Source of the DNA: Piscicola geometra
Taxonomy: Eukaryota > Annelida > Clitellata > Hirudinida > Piscicolidae
NCBI GenBank assembly: GCA_943735955.1
Contig: OX030956.1
Location: 11,885,394-11,949,393 of the forward strand
Direction: 5' to 3'
Length of the DNA stretch: 64,000 bases
Below, in pieces: positions 1 to 10,000 of the stretch. The notes beneath the pieces are model-generated. The model searched no databases and had not been told where the DNA came from. It was given only the letters and a program-made list of their open reading frames with translations. The stretch's first letter is position 1, and each line of letters starts with the position of its first letter. A program made the position numbers and the translations under genes.

Positions 1-112
1 GACTAAAGCTAACTTAATCATTAAGGTCCTTTTACACAAAAAATGAACTAATATAAAAAATCCTAAAGATTAAAAAATAAAAATAAAAAAAATAAATAAA
101 TAGTGTTTATAT
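1..112. repeat. Dispersed repeat, left copy (partner at 62316)
   Basis: The first ~112 bases match 62316-62445 closely, starting with the shared stretch gactaaagttaacttaatc (one mismatch) and running to tagtgtttata. A second matching block lies at 1027-1092 and 63937-64000. The two ends of the window therefore carry copies of the same repeat or duplicated segment, with different material between the blocks in each copy. Both copies are cut by the window edge or by insertions, so the full unit is unknown. Confidence 0.7.
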
Positions 113-299
113 CAGGAAGCTCTTTTACTCCCTGAAAACTGTACTTTTATAAGAGAAGGTAAACTCTCTCGTATCCGGAAGCAGAAAACTTTCTTTTGAA
201 GGTTTGCTTTGGGAGGCTTGGGATAGGTATGAGACAGGGGATCTATCCGCTAGCCAGCTTCTCACTTACTGTTCTGAAATTTATGGACCTGTCTTACTT

Positions 300-575
300 T
301 AGTTTCTACTAAGGGGAAATGGACCGAACAAAAATAAAAAGATACTTAAAAAGATAGAAACTAATGGGGAATGGACCAAACCAAAACAAAAGAATACTTT
401 AAAAAGTATATCTTTTTGTTCTAGTTTCGTCCAATCCCCCTTAGCTTCTACCTTTTTAGTATCTTTTTGTTTAGGCTTGGTCCAATCCTCCTTAGTTTCC
501 ATCTTTTTTAGTATCCTTTTGTTTAGGTTTGGTCCAATCCTCCTTAGTTTCTACCTTTTTTAGTATCTTTTTGTC
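300..575. repeat. Short tandem repeat array, ~60-bp unit
   Basis: Three to four imperfect copies of a unit containing ggtccaatcctccttagttt followed by a T-rich stretch and tagtatctttttgttta. The small reading frame across it on the minus strand only repeats the unit (WTK and QKD residues recur), so it is not a gene. Confidence 0.65.
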
Positions 576-582
576 TAAATAA

Positions 583-958
583 AACATTCAATTGTGCTGC
601 TCGTCTTGTTGCTCGTGCTCCTAAGTTTTCTCACATTTTTCCTTATCTTCGTTTGTTACATTGGTTACATTTGAGATGTAGAGTGACTTTTAAAATATGC
701 CTAAACATGTTTAAAATTCATAACTGTAATGCTCCAATTTATCTTAAAAATCTAATTAAACAACCCTCTAAATCTGGTCTAAGATCATCTACCTTTAATT
801 GTTCTTTTCGTTTTTCAGTTAAACACTCTTTTGCTAAACGATCTTTTTCTTACTGTGGTCCTCTTTTATGGAATTCTTTACCTTCTTCTTTAACTTCAAC
901 TAAGTCACTCATAACTTTCCGTCGAGGCCTGAAGACGTACTTGTTTGGGACGTGATGG
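583..958 (+). pseudogene. 3'-terminal fragment of a CR1/L2-like LINE ORF2
   Basis: The plus frame reads NCAARLVARAPKFSHI, then LLHWLHLRCRVTFKI, GPLLWNSLPSS and FRRGLKTYLFGT before a TGA. This is the conserved end of the reverse-transcriptase polyprotein of CR1/L2/Rex-type LINEs (families with a NCAARLV...LHWLP...LWNSLP...LKTYLF C-terminus). The catalytic RT and endonuclease domains are absent, so this is a 5'-truncated insertion, as is usual for target-primed reverse transcription. It continues directly into the short 3' UTR and microsatellite tail at 959-1022. Confidence 0.8.
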
Positions 959-1022
959 CTGAGCGCTTTTGTTCACTTAGTAAAGGGCGCTATACAAATT
1001 ATTAGTGATTGATTGATTGATT
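959..1022 (+). mobile_element. LINE 3' UTR and TGATTGA-type tail
   Basis: Just after the LINE stop codon comes gcgcttttgttcacttag, then taaagggcgctatacaaat and a (TGAT)n tail. Short 3' UTRs ending in a GCGCTATA...AAAT hairpin and a simple repeat are typical of L2/CR1-like LINEs. The same ~60 bases form one end of each ~640-bp repeat at 20012, 40551, 60380 and 61107, which makes this the likely autonomous partner of that family. Confidence 0.75.
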
Positions 1023-1026
1023 AATT

Positions 1027-1092
1027 GAAATTCATCATAGAAGATTTGCTTCGATAAAATAGTGAGAATATAGGTGGGTTTATGTTCATTAA
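1027..1092. repeat. Dispersed repeat block matching the right window edge
   Basis: The block from attcatcatagaagatttg to gtgggtttatgttcatta matches 63937-64000 with one mismatch that I can see. It is the continuation of the repeat whose first block is 1-112. Confidence 0.7.
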
Positions 1093-1330
1093 GCTCTTTT
1101 CATGAGTATTTTTCACATTTCTCATGATTATTAAACATTAAACAAAATTCACTAATTTCAGATTATTTTCATAACAAAATTCAATGATTTGAGAATATTT
1201 TCTCCACAAAGTTCACTAATTTGAGATTATTTCTTTAAATGTTTCAACAATGGCCTAATTTTACCGATTTGAATGGTTTTGTAGTTTAGAAAAGTAATTA
1301 ATTTGGAATGCCAAATGTGTTGAAACGAAT

Positions 1331-2991
1331 TGCATTTGACTCGTCGCAACATGAACTTGTCGCGAAATTTTTTAATTATTATTTTTTTTTTGAATAAATA
1401 TGATTATAAAAACTTATTAATAGTGAAATTTTAAATTTATTCGTCGAAACCGGCTAAATGTAGCCTAACGTACAAAACAGGCTGAATGTAGGCAAAAAAC
1501 TCGTCGTGAAATTTTTTTAATTAATTTTTTTTTAATTTTTAGAATAAATATGATTAGAAAAACTTATTAATAGTGAAATTGTAAATTTATTCGTCGAAAC
1601 CGGCTAAATGTAGCCTAACGTACGAAACGGGCAAAATTTAGACTAAAAACTCGTCGCGAAAATTTTTTTTGTTGAGTCTCAAAATTCTGCTGCCTTTTGG
1701 CTTCTTTTTCCTGGAGCTTTCATTCATTTCATAGTCTACAACCATCCATCCTCAAAGACTAGACAAGTTTTTTACCTATATTTGACGGTGTTTGTGTGTG
1801 TGTGTGTGTGTGAATGCGTATGGGAGTGTGAGTTTGTTTGTATTAATGACGAAATTGTATCAATAAAGAATACAACTTTTTTCATTTTCCTATGCATTGC
1901 TAACAAACTCATGCAAAAATGTAATTCTAACAAAAGTTTTTAAACTCAAGTTTCTACTTGATTTTTTTAAAACAACTATTTTTAAATTTTATTTTAGTTT
2001 TTCTTGTCATCAATGAAACATAATTGTCATATCTTTCGTTTCACCTGACCTATTAAAAAAATAATATAGTTCTAATAACAATGAGATTAATAAAATAATG
2101 ATAATAACAATAACAATAATGATCATAACAATAATAATATTAAAGTACTAATAAGAGGTGATATTTTTTCCATTATCAACATTACCATTTTTCATATCAT
2201 CATCATCATCCTCATAATCACCACCACCATCATCATCACCCTCGTCATCATCACCCTCATCATTTCGACAAGTAAGTTTTTAATTTTACTATTAATAAGT
2301 TTTTATAATCATATTTATTCACAAAATTAAAACTTATAAAAAAAAAATTTTTTCGCGACGAGTTTTTAGCTTACATTCAGCCTGTTTCGTAAGTTAGGCT
2401 ACATTTAGCCTGTTTCGACGTATAAATTCAAAATTTCACTATTAATAAGTTTTTATAATCATATTTATTAAAAAAAGTTTTAAAAAAATTAATTAAAAAT
2501 ATTTCGCGACGAGTTTTTAGACAACATTTAGCCTGTTTCGTACGTTAGGCTACATTTAGCCTGTTTCGACGAATAAATTCAAAATTTCACTCTTAATAAG
2601 TTTTATAATCATATTTATTCAAAAAATGTAAAAAAAAATTAATTAAACAAATTTCGCGACGAGTTTTTAGCCTACATTCAGCCTGTTTCGTACGTTAGGC
2701 TACGTTTAGCCGGTTTCGACGAGTAAATTTATAATTTCACTATTAATGAGTTTATCTTATCATATTTATTCAAAAAAAGTTTTAAAAAAATTAATAAAAA
2801 AAATTTCGCGACGAGTTTTTAGCCTTTATTTTGCCTGTTTCGTAGGTTAGGCTACATTTAGCCTGTTTCGACGAATAAATTCAAAATTTCACTATTAATA
2901 AGTTTTTATAATCATATTTATTCAAAAAAGCAACAAAAAAAAATAATTAAAAAAAATCGCGACGAGTTCATTTTGCGACGAGTCAAATGCA
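1331..2991. mobile_element. Foldback element FB1 with tandem-repeat arms
   Basis: The ends are inverted copies: tgcatttgactcgtcgca at 1331 and its complement ending at 2991. The left arm holds two, and the right arm about five, direct copies of a ~150-bp unit with a cgcgacgagttttta block, a TTATTAATAG block and the paired motif tagcctaacgta. Left units start near 1354, 1499 and 1648; right units start near 2354, 2505, 2655, 2806 and 2957. The two arms are in opposite orientation around a unique centre (about 1670-2275) with a TG microsatellite and ATC-rich DNA. No transposase frame is present. I could not find a convincing target-site duplication. Confidence 0.75.
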
Positions 2992-4235
2992 TACCATGAT
3001 GATGATGTCATCATTAAGGTTTCAGTGTTGGGCTTTCAAATGGCGCGCTATATCATTGAAAGAGTTGTTTCTTGAAGCTTAAATGAGCTTTGACATCTCT
3101 CTGGGGATACATGCTGTCTCACAGATGATGACCACGTTGTTAAATACGAAAGAATACAACACGAACCGCCGGGTAGATAACGCACATACAAAATTTAGGT
3201 GTACGTGAAAATAATTTGTTGGCAACACAGGCTGATACAGGGCTATGTATTGAGGTTCGAAGAAATGTTGGGAACAAGTTGGTGATTTAAATTTTATAAC
3301 TATTAATATTATATTAAATATCTAATTAACAGTAGTGAATAGTTTAATTAAATCAATAAATCACATATAGTATTTATGGTAAATAATATGATTTAATTTA
3401 ATAATAACAGATTCAAAAAAATAAAAAAATACTAATTTGACAAAGAATCAGAGCTGGGCAGCAGGTAGAGGGAGGGTTGAATTTACATAATGAAGCAAAC
3501 ACGTACACAACGACAGACAACATTGACGATAAATAACAAATAAATAAAAAACGATAAATAAAAAATGACGACAAATAACGACACTGAAAACATGCAAATA
3601 TGATTATAAAAACCTCTTTTAAATCAAAATAAGTAATTTAATTATTTTAAAACATGCGAAATATATTATAAAAACCTTTTTTAAATAAAAATAAATATTT
3701 TGAAACATGCGAAATATATTATAAAAACCTCTTTTAAATCAAACTTTTTATTTAAATCTATTCGACTTTGGTCATAGAATAGTACACAGAGGGATGATAC
3801 AGATTTCTCACCATGAAATGTGTGATATAGGCTATCATATTGTTCTTGTCAACATACACAATTAAAAATTTAAGTAATTCGACAAACTAACATTTTTTAA
3901 ATGAATCACGCATAAAAATTCAGCAAAAAACTAAAAATTGATATATCCAAAAATATTTCAGTTATATAATTAAAATTATTATCATAGCTTTTCACCATTA
4001 AAAACCCAACAACTAATCCACCAACTACAACACTCCATCAAAGCACGACGATATACAGACGTCATCTCACTGACACCCAAGACCACAAATTTGGACCCTC
4101 ACAGCCCGACACTGACACACACTGGATCGGTTAAATGCGACTTGGGGAGCCTATTTTGAGTGATAAGTGTTTTTGGTGGTTGAGCATCATCATCATCATC
4201 ATCATCTCCCGATGAATCCCAAGAACTTTCACTCT
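2992..4235. other. No gene seen; 62-bp tandem triplication at 3595-3745
   Basis: AT-rich DNA without a credible coding frame. At 3595-3745 a unit of about 62 bp with aaacatgcgaaatatattat and aaaaacctcttttaaat occurs three times. The remainder shows no recognisable element. Confidence 0.5.
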
Positions 4236-4640
4236 TGCAGTGTTGTTGTGGTGTGCAGTGTTGGTGTGTGGTGTACAGTGTTGTTGTGGTGTGCAGTGTT
4301 GGTGTGTGGTGGACAGTGTTGTTGTGGTGTGCAGTGTTGTTGTGGTGCACAGTGTTGTTGTGGTGTACAGTGTTGTTGTGGTGTACAGTGTTGTTGTAGT
4401 GTACAATGTTGTTGAGGTGTGCAGTGTTGTTGTAGTGCACAGTGTTGTTGTGGTGTACAATGTTGTTGAGGTGTGCAGTGTTGTTGTGGTGTACAGTGTT
4501 GTTGTGGTGTGCAGTGTTGTTGAGATGTGCAGTGTTTTGTAGTGAACAATGTTGTTGTGGTGTGCAGTGTTGTTGTGGTGTGCGGAGTTTTTTTTAGTGT
4601 ACAGTGTTGTTGTGGTGTACAGTGTTGTTGTGTTGTATGG
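4236..4640. repeat. 18-bp minisatellite (TGTTGTGGTGTGCAGTGT type)
   Basis: More than 20 imperfect copies of an 18-bp unit. Because 18 is a multiple of three, the array stays open in several frames on both strands (CCCGVQ, VVVVYS and HHNNTV repeats). No single frame is favoured, and the flanking residues on both sides match nothing known, so none is called as a gene. Confidence 0.9.
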
Positions 4641-4766
4641 TGATTATGTGGTGTATGAAGGTGTTGTAGTTGACAGCATTGAGGAGACTCGAACCCAAAT
4701 GCACGACAGAGTTGGCTCTGAGGGGAGGCAGGCTGTCGACGCAGTGGTACCCTGGCGAATTGCAGT

Positions 4767-4912
4767 CGATTCACCCCTTAACCGATTCACCCCATAACCG
4801 ATTCACCCCATAACCGATTCACCCCTTAACCGATTCACCCCATAACCGATTCACCCCTTAACCGATTCACCCCATAACCGATTCACCCCTCAACTGATTC
4901 ACCCCTTAAAAT
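4767..4912. repeat. 16-bp terminal array, left arm
   Basis: About nine copies of cgattcaccccttaac, alternating ccttaac and ccataac variants. The inverse array at 17264-17504 has about 15 copies. Confidence 0.9.
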
Positions 4913-4975
4913 AGTTAAAAACGGACTTTATTTTTTATAGGTATTTTGCTAAAATAAAATAATAAATTATAAAAT

Positions 4976-5450
4976 ATATTTAAAATTATAAAATATCAAA
5001 AAAATATATTAAAAATTATAAAATATCAAAAAAATATATTAAAAATTATAAAATATCAAAAAAATATATTAAAAATTATAAAATATTAAAAAAATATATT
5101 AAAAATGGAAAAATATTAAAAAAATATATTTAAAATTATAAAATATTAAAAAATATATTAAAAATTATGAAAATATATTTGAAATTATAAAAATATATTT
5201 AAAATTATAAAATATCAAAAAATTATATTAAAAATTATAAAATAAATAAAAAATATATTAAAAATTATAGAATATCAAAAAAATATATTAAAAATTATAA
5301 AATGAATAAAAAATATATTAAAAATTATAAAATGTTGAAAAAATATATTAAAAATTATAAAATATTAAAAAAATAAATTAAAAAATATATAAAATATTTA
5401 AAAAATATATTAAAAATTATAAAATATTTGAAAAATATGAAATAAAATTT
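4976..5450. repeat. AT-rich ~30-bp array, left arm
   Basis: Roughly 15 imperfect copies of a 30-bp unit built from atatattaaaaattataaa and atatcaaaaa. The complement of this unit fills 16650-17200 in the right arm. Confidence 0.85.
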
Positions 5451-6035
5451 TAAATATAGTATAAAATTTTAAATATAAAATAAAATTTTAAATATAAAAT
5501 AAAATTTTAAATATAAAATAAAATTTTAAATATAAAATAAAATTTTAAATATAAAATAAAATTTTAAATATAAAATAAAATTTTAAATATAAAATAAAAT
5601 TTTAAATATAAAATAAAATTTTAAATATAAAATAAAATTTTAAATATAAAATAAAATTTTAAATATAAAATAAAATTTTAAATATAAAATAAAATTTTAA
5701 ATATAAAATAAAATTTTAAATATAAAATAAAATTTTAAATATAAAATAAAATTTTAAATATAAAATAAAATTTTAAATATAAAATAAAATTTTAAATATA
5801 AAATAAAATTTTAAATATAAAATAAAATTTTAAATATAAAATAAAATTTTAAATATAAAATAAAATTTTAAATATAAAATAAAATTTTAAATATAAAATA
5901 AAATTTTAAATATAAAATAAAATTTTAAATATAAAATAAAATTTTAAATATAAAATAAAATTTTAAATATAAAATAAAATTTTAAATATAAAATAAAACT
6001 TTAAATTTAAAATAAAATTTTAAATATAAAATAAT
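5437..6035. repeat. 19-bp AT minisatellite
   Basis: About 31 nearly identical tandem copies of ttttaaatataaaataaaa. Very low divergence between units points to recent expansion. Confidence 0.9.
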
Positions 6036-7060
6036 TTATTAAATTCAAAATACTTTATTAAAACAAAATATTAAATAAAAATTAAATTATTTAACACAAA
6101 ATAAATTACTAAATACAAGGCACTCTTTTCAACCAATTCATTTTAGTGTTGTATTTTATGACAGCCTTTGGACAAAATGAACCTTAAGGAATGATTCTTT
6201 TTAGAGTTAATTGAAATTTTTAGCAAGTAAAAGCGAAGCATACATTAGTAATTTTTAACGTGGGACAGATCATGCAGTTGATTAGGAATTGATTAGGAAG
6301 TGAGGAATAAACAGACTATTTTTAAAAGACATATAAAAACGGTGATTTTTTCTCTTTCCTATCTTTTTTCTTTGCAATCAGTTGACTTGAATTGTCCATC
6401 CTGCACATATCTCACTTCTACTGAATTTTTTGCACATTTCCCCGTTTTTAGGCAATTCTTACCCGTATCTGACATCTGATGATAATTGGGAGAGAAGTTA
6501 ATCTGAACTATGTATTAGTTTGGTTCCAACCTTGTCGAAAACCTTGTTTATTTTGTGGAAAAAATAAAATTTTGGTTAAAAGTACACTAGCATACTGAAA
6601 CTAAACAACGAATATATACATCTGCCATTAATGGAGATTTCGTTAATAGGTTAACCTGGCTTCTTTCTTTCCCTGAATCATAAATTGAAAATAACTCCAA
6701 AATAATTATTTATTTGACAAAAAACCCAAAAATATTTTTTCTCTTAAAAGCCAATTCATGATATTAAATTGTCATTATTCAATAACCAGTTATTCAATGT
6801 AAAATATACTATATAAAATATAAATATACTATATAAAATATAAATATACTATATAAAATATAAATATACTATATAAAATATAAATATACTGGTATAAAAA
6901 TAAACATACTATAAAAAATATAAATATGCTATATAAAATATAAATAGCTATATAAAATATAAATATGCTATATAAAATATAAATATGCTATATAAAATAT
7001 AAATATGCTATATAAAATATAAATATACTATTACTATAATTATTAAAAATATACTATTGA
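6036..7060. other. Intra-element DNA; 20-bp AT array at 6790-7040
   Basis: 6036-6789 has no coding frame or recognisable repeat. From about 6790 to 7040 there are a dozen copies of atactatataaaatataaat, some with a G or a one-base deletion. This array abuts the extra terminal-type sequence at 7061-7093. Confidence 0.6.
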
Positions 7061-10000
7061 GGGGTGGATCGGTCAAGGGATGAATCGACTGCAACTCCAT
7101 AAATATAACTGCACTTTTTCAGAAATCTTTCTGAAGATAATTCATTTTGATCGTATTTTTTCCAAGCTTCTTCCAGTTTCGCTTGGATTGATTTGGCGGT
7201 CTGACTTTGCCGCCGCCTCAGCAACCTTTCCTTTACCATTTGGCACTGCCTGGTGACAGCCTTTGCTTCGTCATAAATTAAATTTATTACAATATAAAAT
7301 TCTAAATTAGATTTTTTAGCTCTGCGGTTAAGGCGAGCGTGCCATCCCTCGAGGTCGTTGTTGGTGCGCACTGAACGGCGGTACACAGACCAGCTGTCAA
7401 CGGTCCAGATGCGGCTATTCAACCAGGTCTCGCGGAAGTATGTGAAGAAACTTTCCAGTCTCTCACTGGTGTTGCCTTCACACACTTCTTCGAAGGCTGC
7501 TCCAATGTGACTGGCCGGCAAAAGAGACAGAGCAAAAACCTTACGAAGAAGATTATATACCCTGTCCCTTTCCATATACGAGGTCACAAGCTCGCATTCT
7601 TGCACTTTCCGCCATAGTGCCTGCCTCAAGTGAAAAGCACAACTCTTGATCTCTTTGTCAGGGAAGACCTGCTGTATTGCTCTCCACAGGCTCCCTTCAA
7701 AGTCGATGACAAAGGTTCTCAACTTAATTTCAATTGAGAGGAGTTGTCTCACTTTCTCCAAAACCTGAATTGATAGTAAAACTTAATAATAACAATTTAC
7801 TTCATAAATTAATTTAAATAGCATAATCTTTAATTGTAGAAGACTGTCATATATACCTTCTTGTAATCCTTCCGCCTTTTGCCCGTCATGAGGACAAAAC
7901 AGAAAGGCAACTGTTTAAAGTTCTCTTCATATCTTCAATGAATAAAAGTTGTTCAAAAAAAATTTAATTAATAAATAGAAACGACAATAATGACAAAATT
8001 ATTAAAATAGTTTATATAAATTTATAAATAGAATAGAAAACAGATGAATTCATTCATTTGGTACCTGACAAACGCATGAATAGAAAAGAGTTGGGTGATT
8101 GGCGATTTCACCACTTTAAAAGTCCCGTCCATATACCAAGTGTAAGCTTTGGATAAACGGTCCAGCTGACTTTGGTGGCAAATATAGCGTGATGGCGATT
8201 GCCAACAGAAACGGTTCCTCTAAATGACGTTTCCTGAATTGCATTGTACAGGTGTACTTCATCAACCTGAAATATATTTATAATGTCACATAAAGTTGTT
8301 GAATAATAAAAGAATTATACGTGCGTAACTAATTTTTACCTCAAAATCTTGAGAGTCAGGATTTGTTGGCCTCATAGCCGCCCGACTTCTATTTGCTATT
8401 CGGCACAAGTTCACTTCACTTATTTGAGCTACTTGAGGCAGGTCCGGAACTGAAAACATCTGTTTTGCCTGACTAACGAGTACACTCGCAGGTTCAAGTA
8501 AGTTTTCTCGTGCGGCTGTTTTTACCTGTGTTTAGGAAAATATTTTATTTTCAATTACTTTAAAATTAACAACGTGCTTACAAAGATGTCGAATGATGTT
8601 TTAATTATAATTTATAATAGTTAAAATTCTTCTATATTTACTTCTCTTTTTTCTAGAATAGAAACAAGTAGTCCTGGACGCGGTGGGTCTTTGTGACTTA
8701 GTGCACCTTTCTTGAAAACACTCCCTTCCTGCTTTATTACAGCTGGACATACAAACTTCTTACTCTTGAGACAGCATCTCCATTCAATCGTTCCAGATTT
8801 TAATGTCCGTTTGTAAATGAACGAATAGCCTTCACTGGAGACTAATATGTTTCGACCTCTCTTCGATCCCCCTTCCCCGATTGTGTACGTAATTGCTCGT
8901 TCCGGTAAAACATCATCGTCATTCACAATGCCATCACTGAGATCCCTTAAAAAATGGATTATACATTTATATCTACCCAAAATTGACAAAAACACTGGAA
9001 CATATTTCATATCTTCAAATAGATTAATAATAATAAATTGAAAATGTATTTTTCAAGAAAAAATATTTGATGCAAACAATAGAAAAAAGCACTAACGATT
9101 CTTCCTCTTCGAATCTAGTTTCTAGATTCGCATGTTGATGCAAGTTCGACGTACTATCATCTTCATCCCAATTCAGCATAGGTTCGTCCATGTTGCGGAT
9201 AGGCTCTTCTCTGAAAGGGAGTGATGTAAGCAACATAAAACCAAAATGTTAAATTATTGAAAAATCAATTCTATATTTATAGTAATATACTGAAATCTTA
9301 ACTGTTTATATAATATGAGATAGAAATAATATAAATTAAAGATCTCTTACAAATCTTCGTATTCTACTTCAGCAAGAGATTCATCTCTGAGAAATCTGAT
9401 AATAAAAATTTACCCGATTATTTAATACATATAAAATGAATGTAGGATAAAAAGCCTCTCGGAGAAAAAGCCTTCGGATAAAACACCTTCTACAAAAAGC
9501 CTCCCGGAGAAAAAACCTCCTGGAGAAAAAGTCTCCTTGTTAATATTTTAGTATACATAAAACGGACTTTTTATATAAAAAATGGATTTTTTTTATAAAT
9601 TCGTGTCACAATTTTAAATAAATAAAACAAACTATATTTTTTTAAAATTACATAATTAAAATGAACTATAATTATAACTTTAACAGACACTATTTTTTCA
9701 ATAGATTCGTTTCACAATTTTAAATAAATAAAACGGACTATATTTTTTTTTAATACATAATTAAAACGAACTTAATTTATCAAATACAATAAAAATTATT
9801 GGTAAACGGATAAATAATCTTCAGAATAAAAAGTTTTCACGATAAAAAGTCTTTAGAATAAAAAGTCTTCAGAATAAAAAGTTTTCACGATAAAAAGTCT
9901 TCACGATAATAAGTCTTCAGAATAGAAAGTCTTCAGAATAAAAAGTCTTCAGGATAAAAAGTTTTCAGGATAAAAAGTCTTGAGGATAAAAAGTCTTCAG

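Noticed and set aside
653..955. A 100-codon frame as a host gene
   Set aside because: Its motifs (LHWL, LWNSLP, LKTYLF) are the C-terminus of a CR1/L2-like LINE followed by the LINE tail.
4099..4797. Several overlapping frames of 80-181 codons, including one with an MNRLQFARVPLRRQPASPQ start
   Set aside because: The 18-bp minisatellite is open in every frame because its unit is a multiple of three, and no frame is favoured.
4761..7093. 4761-7093 as a simple complete transposon inserted in the MULE gene
   Set aside because: Flanking bases do not form a duplication, and the left arm matches the arm at 17200-17510 over a much longer stretch than it matches 7061-7093.
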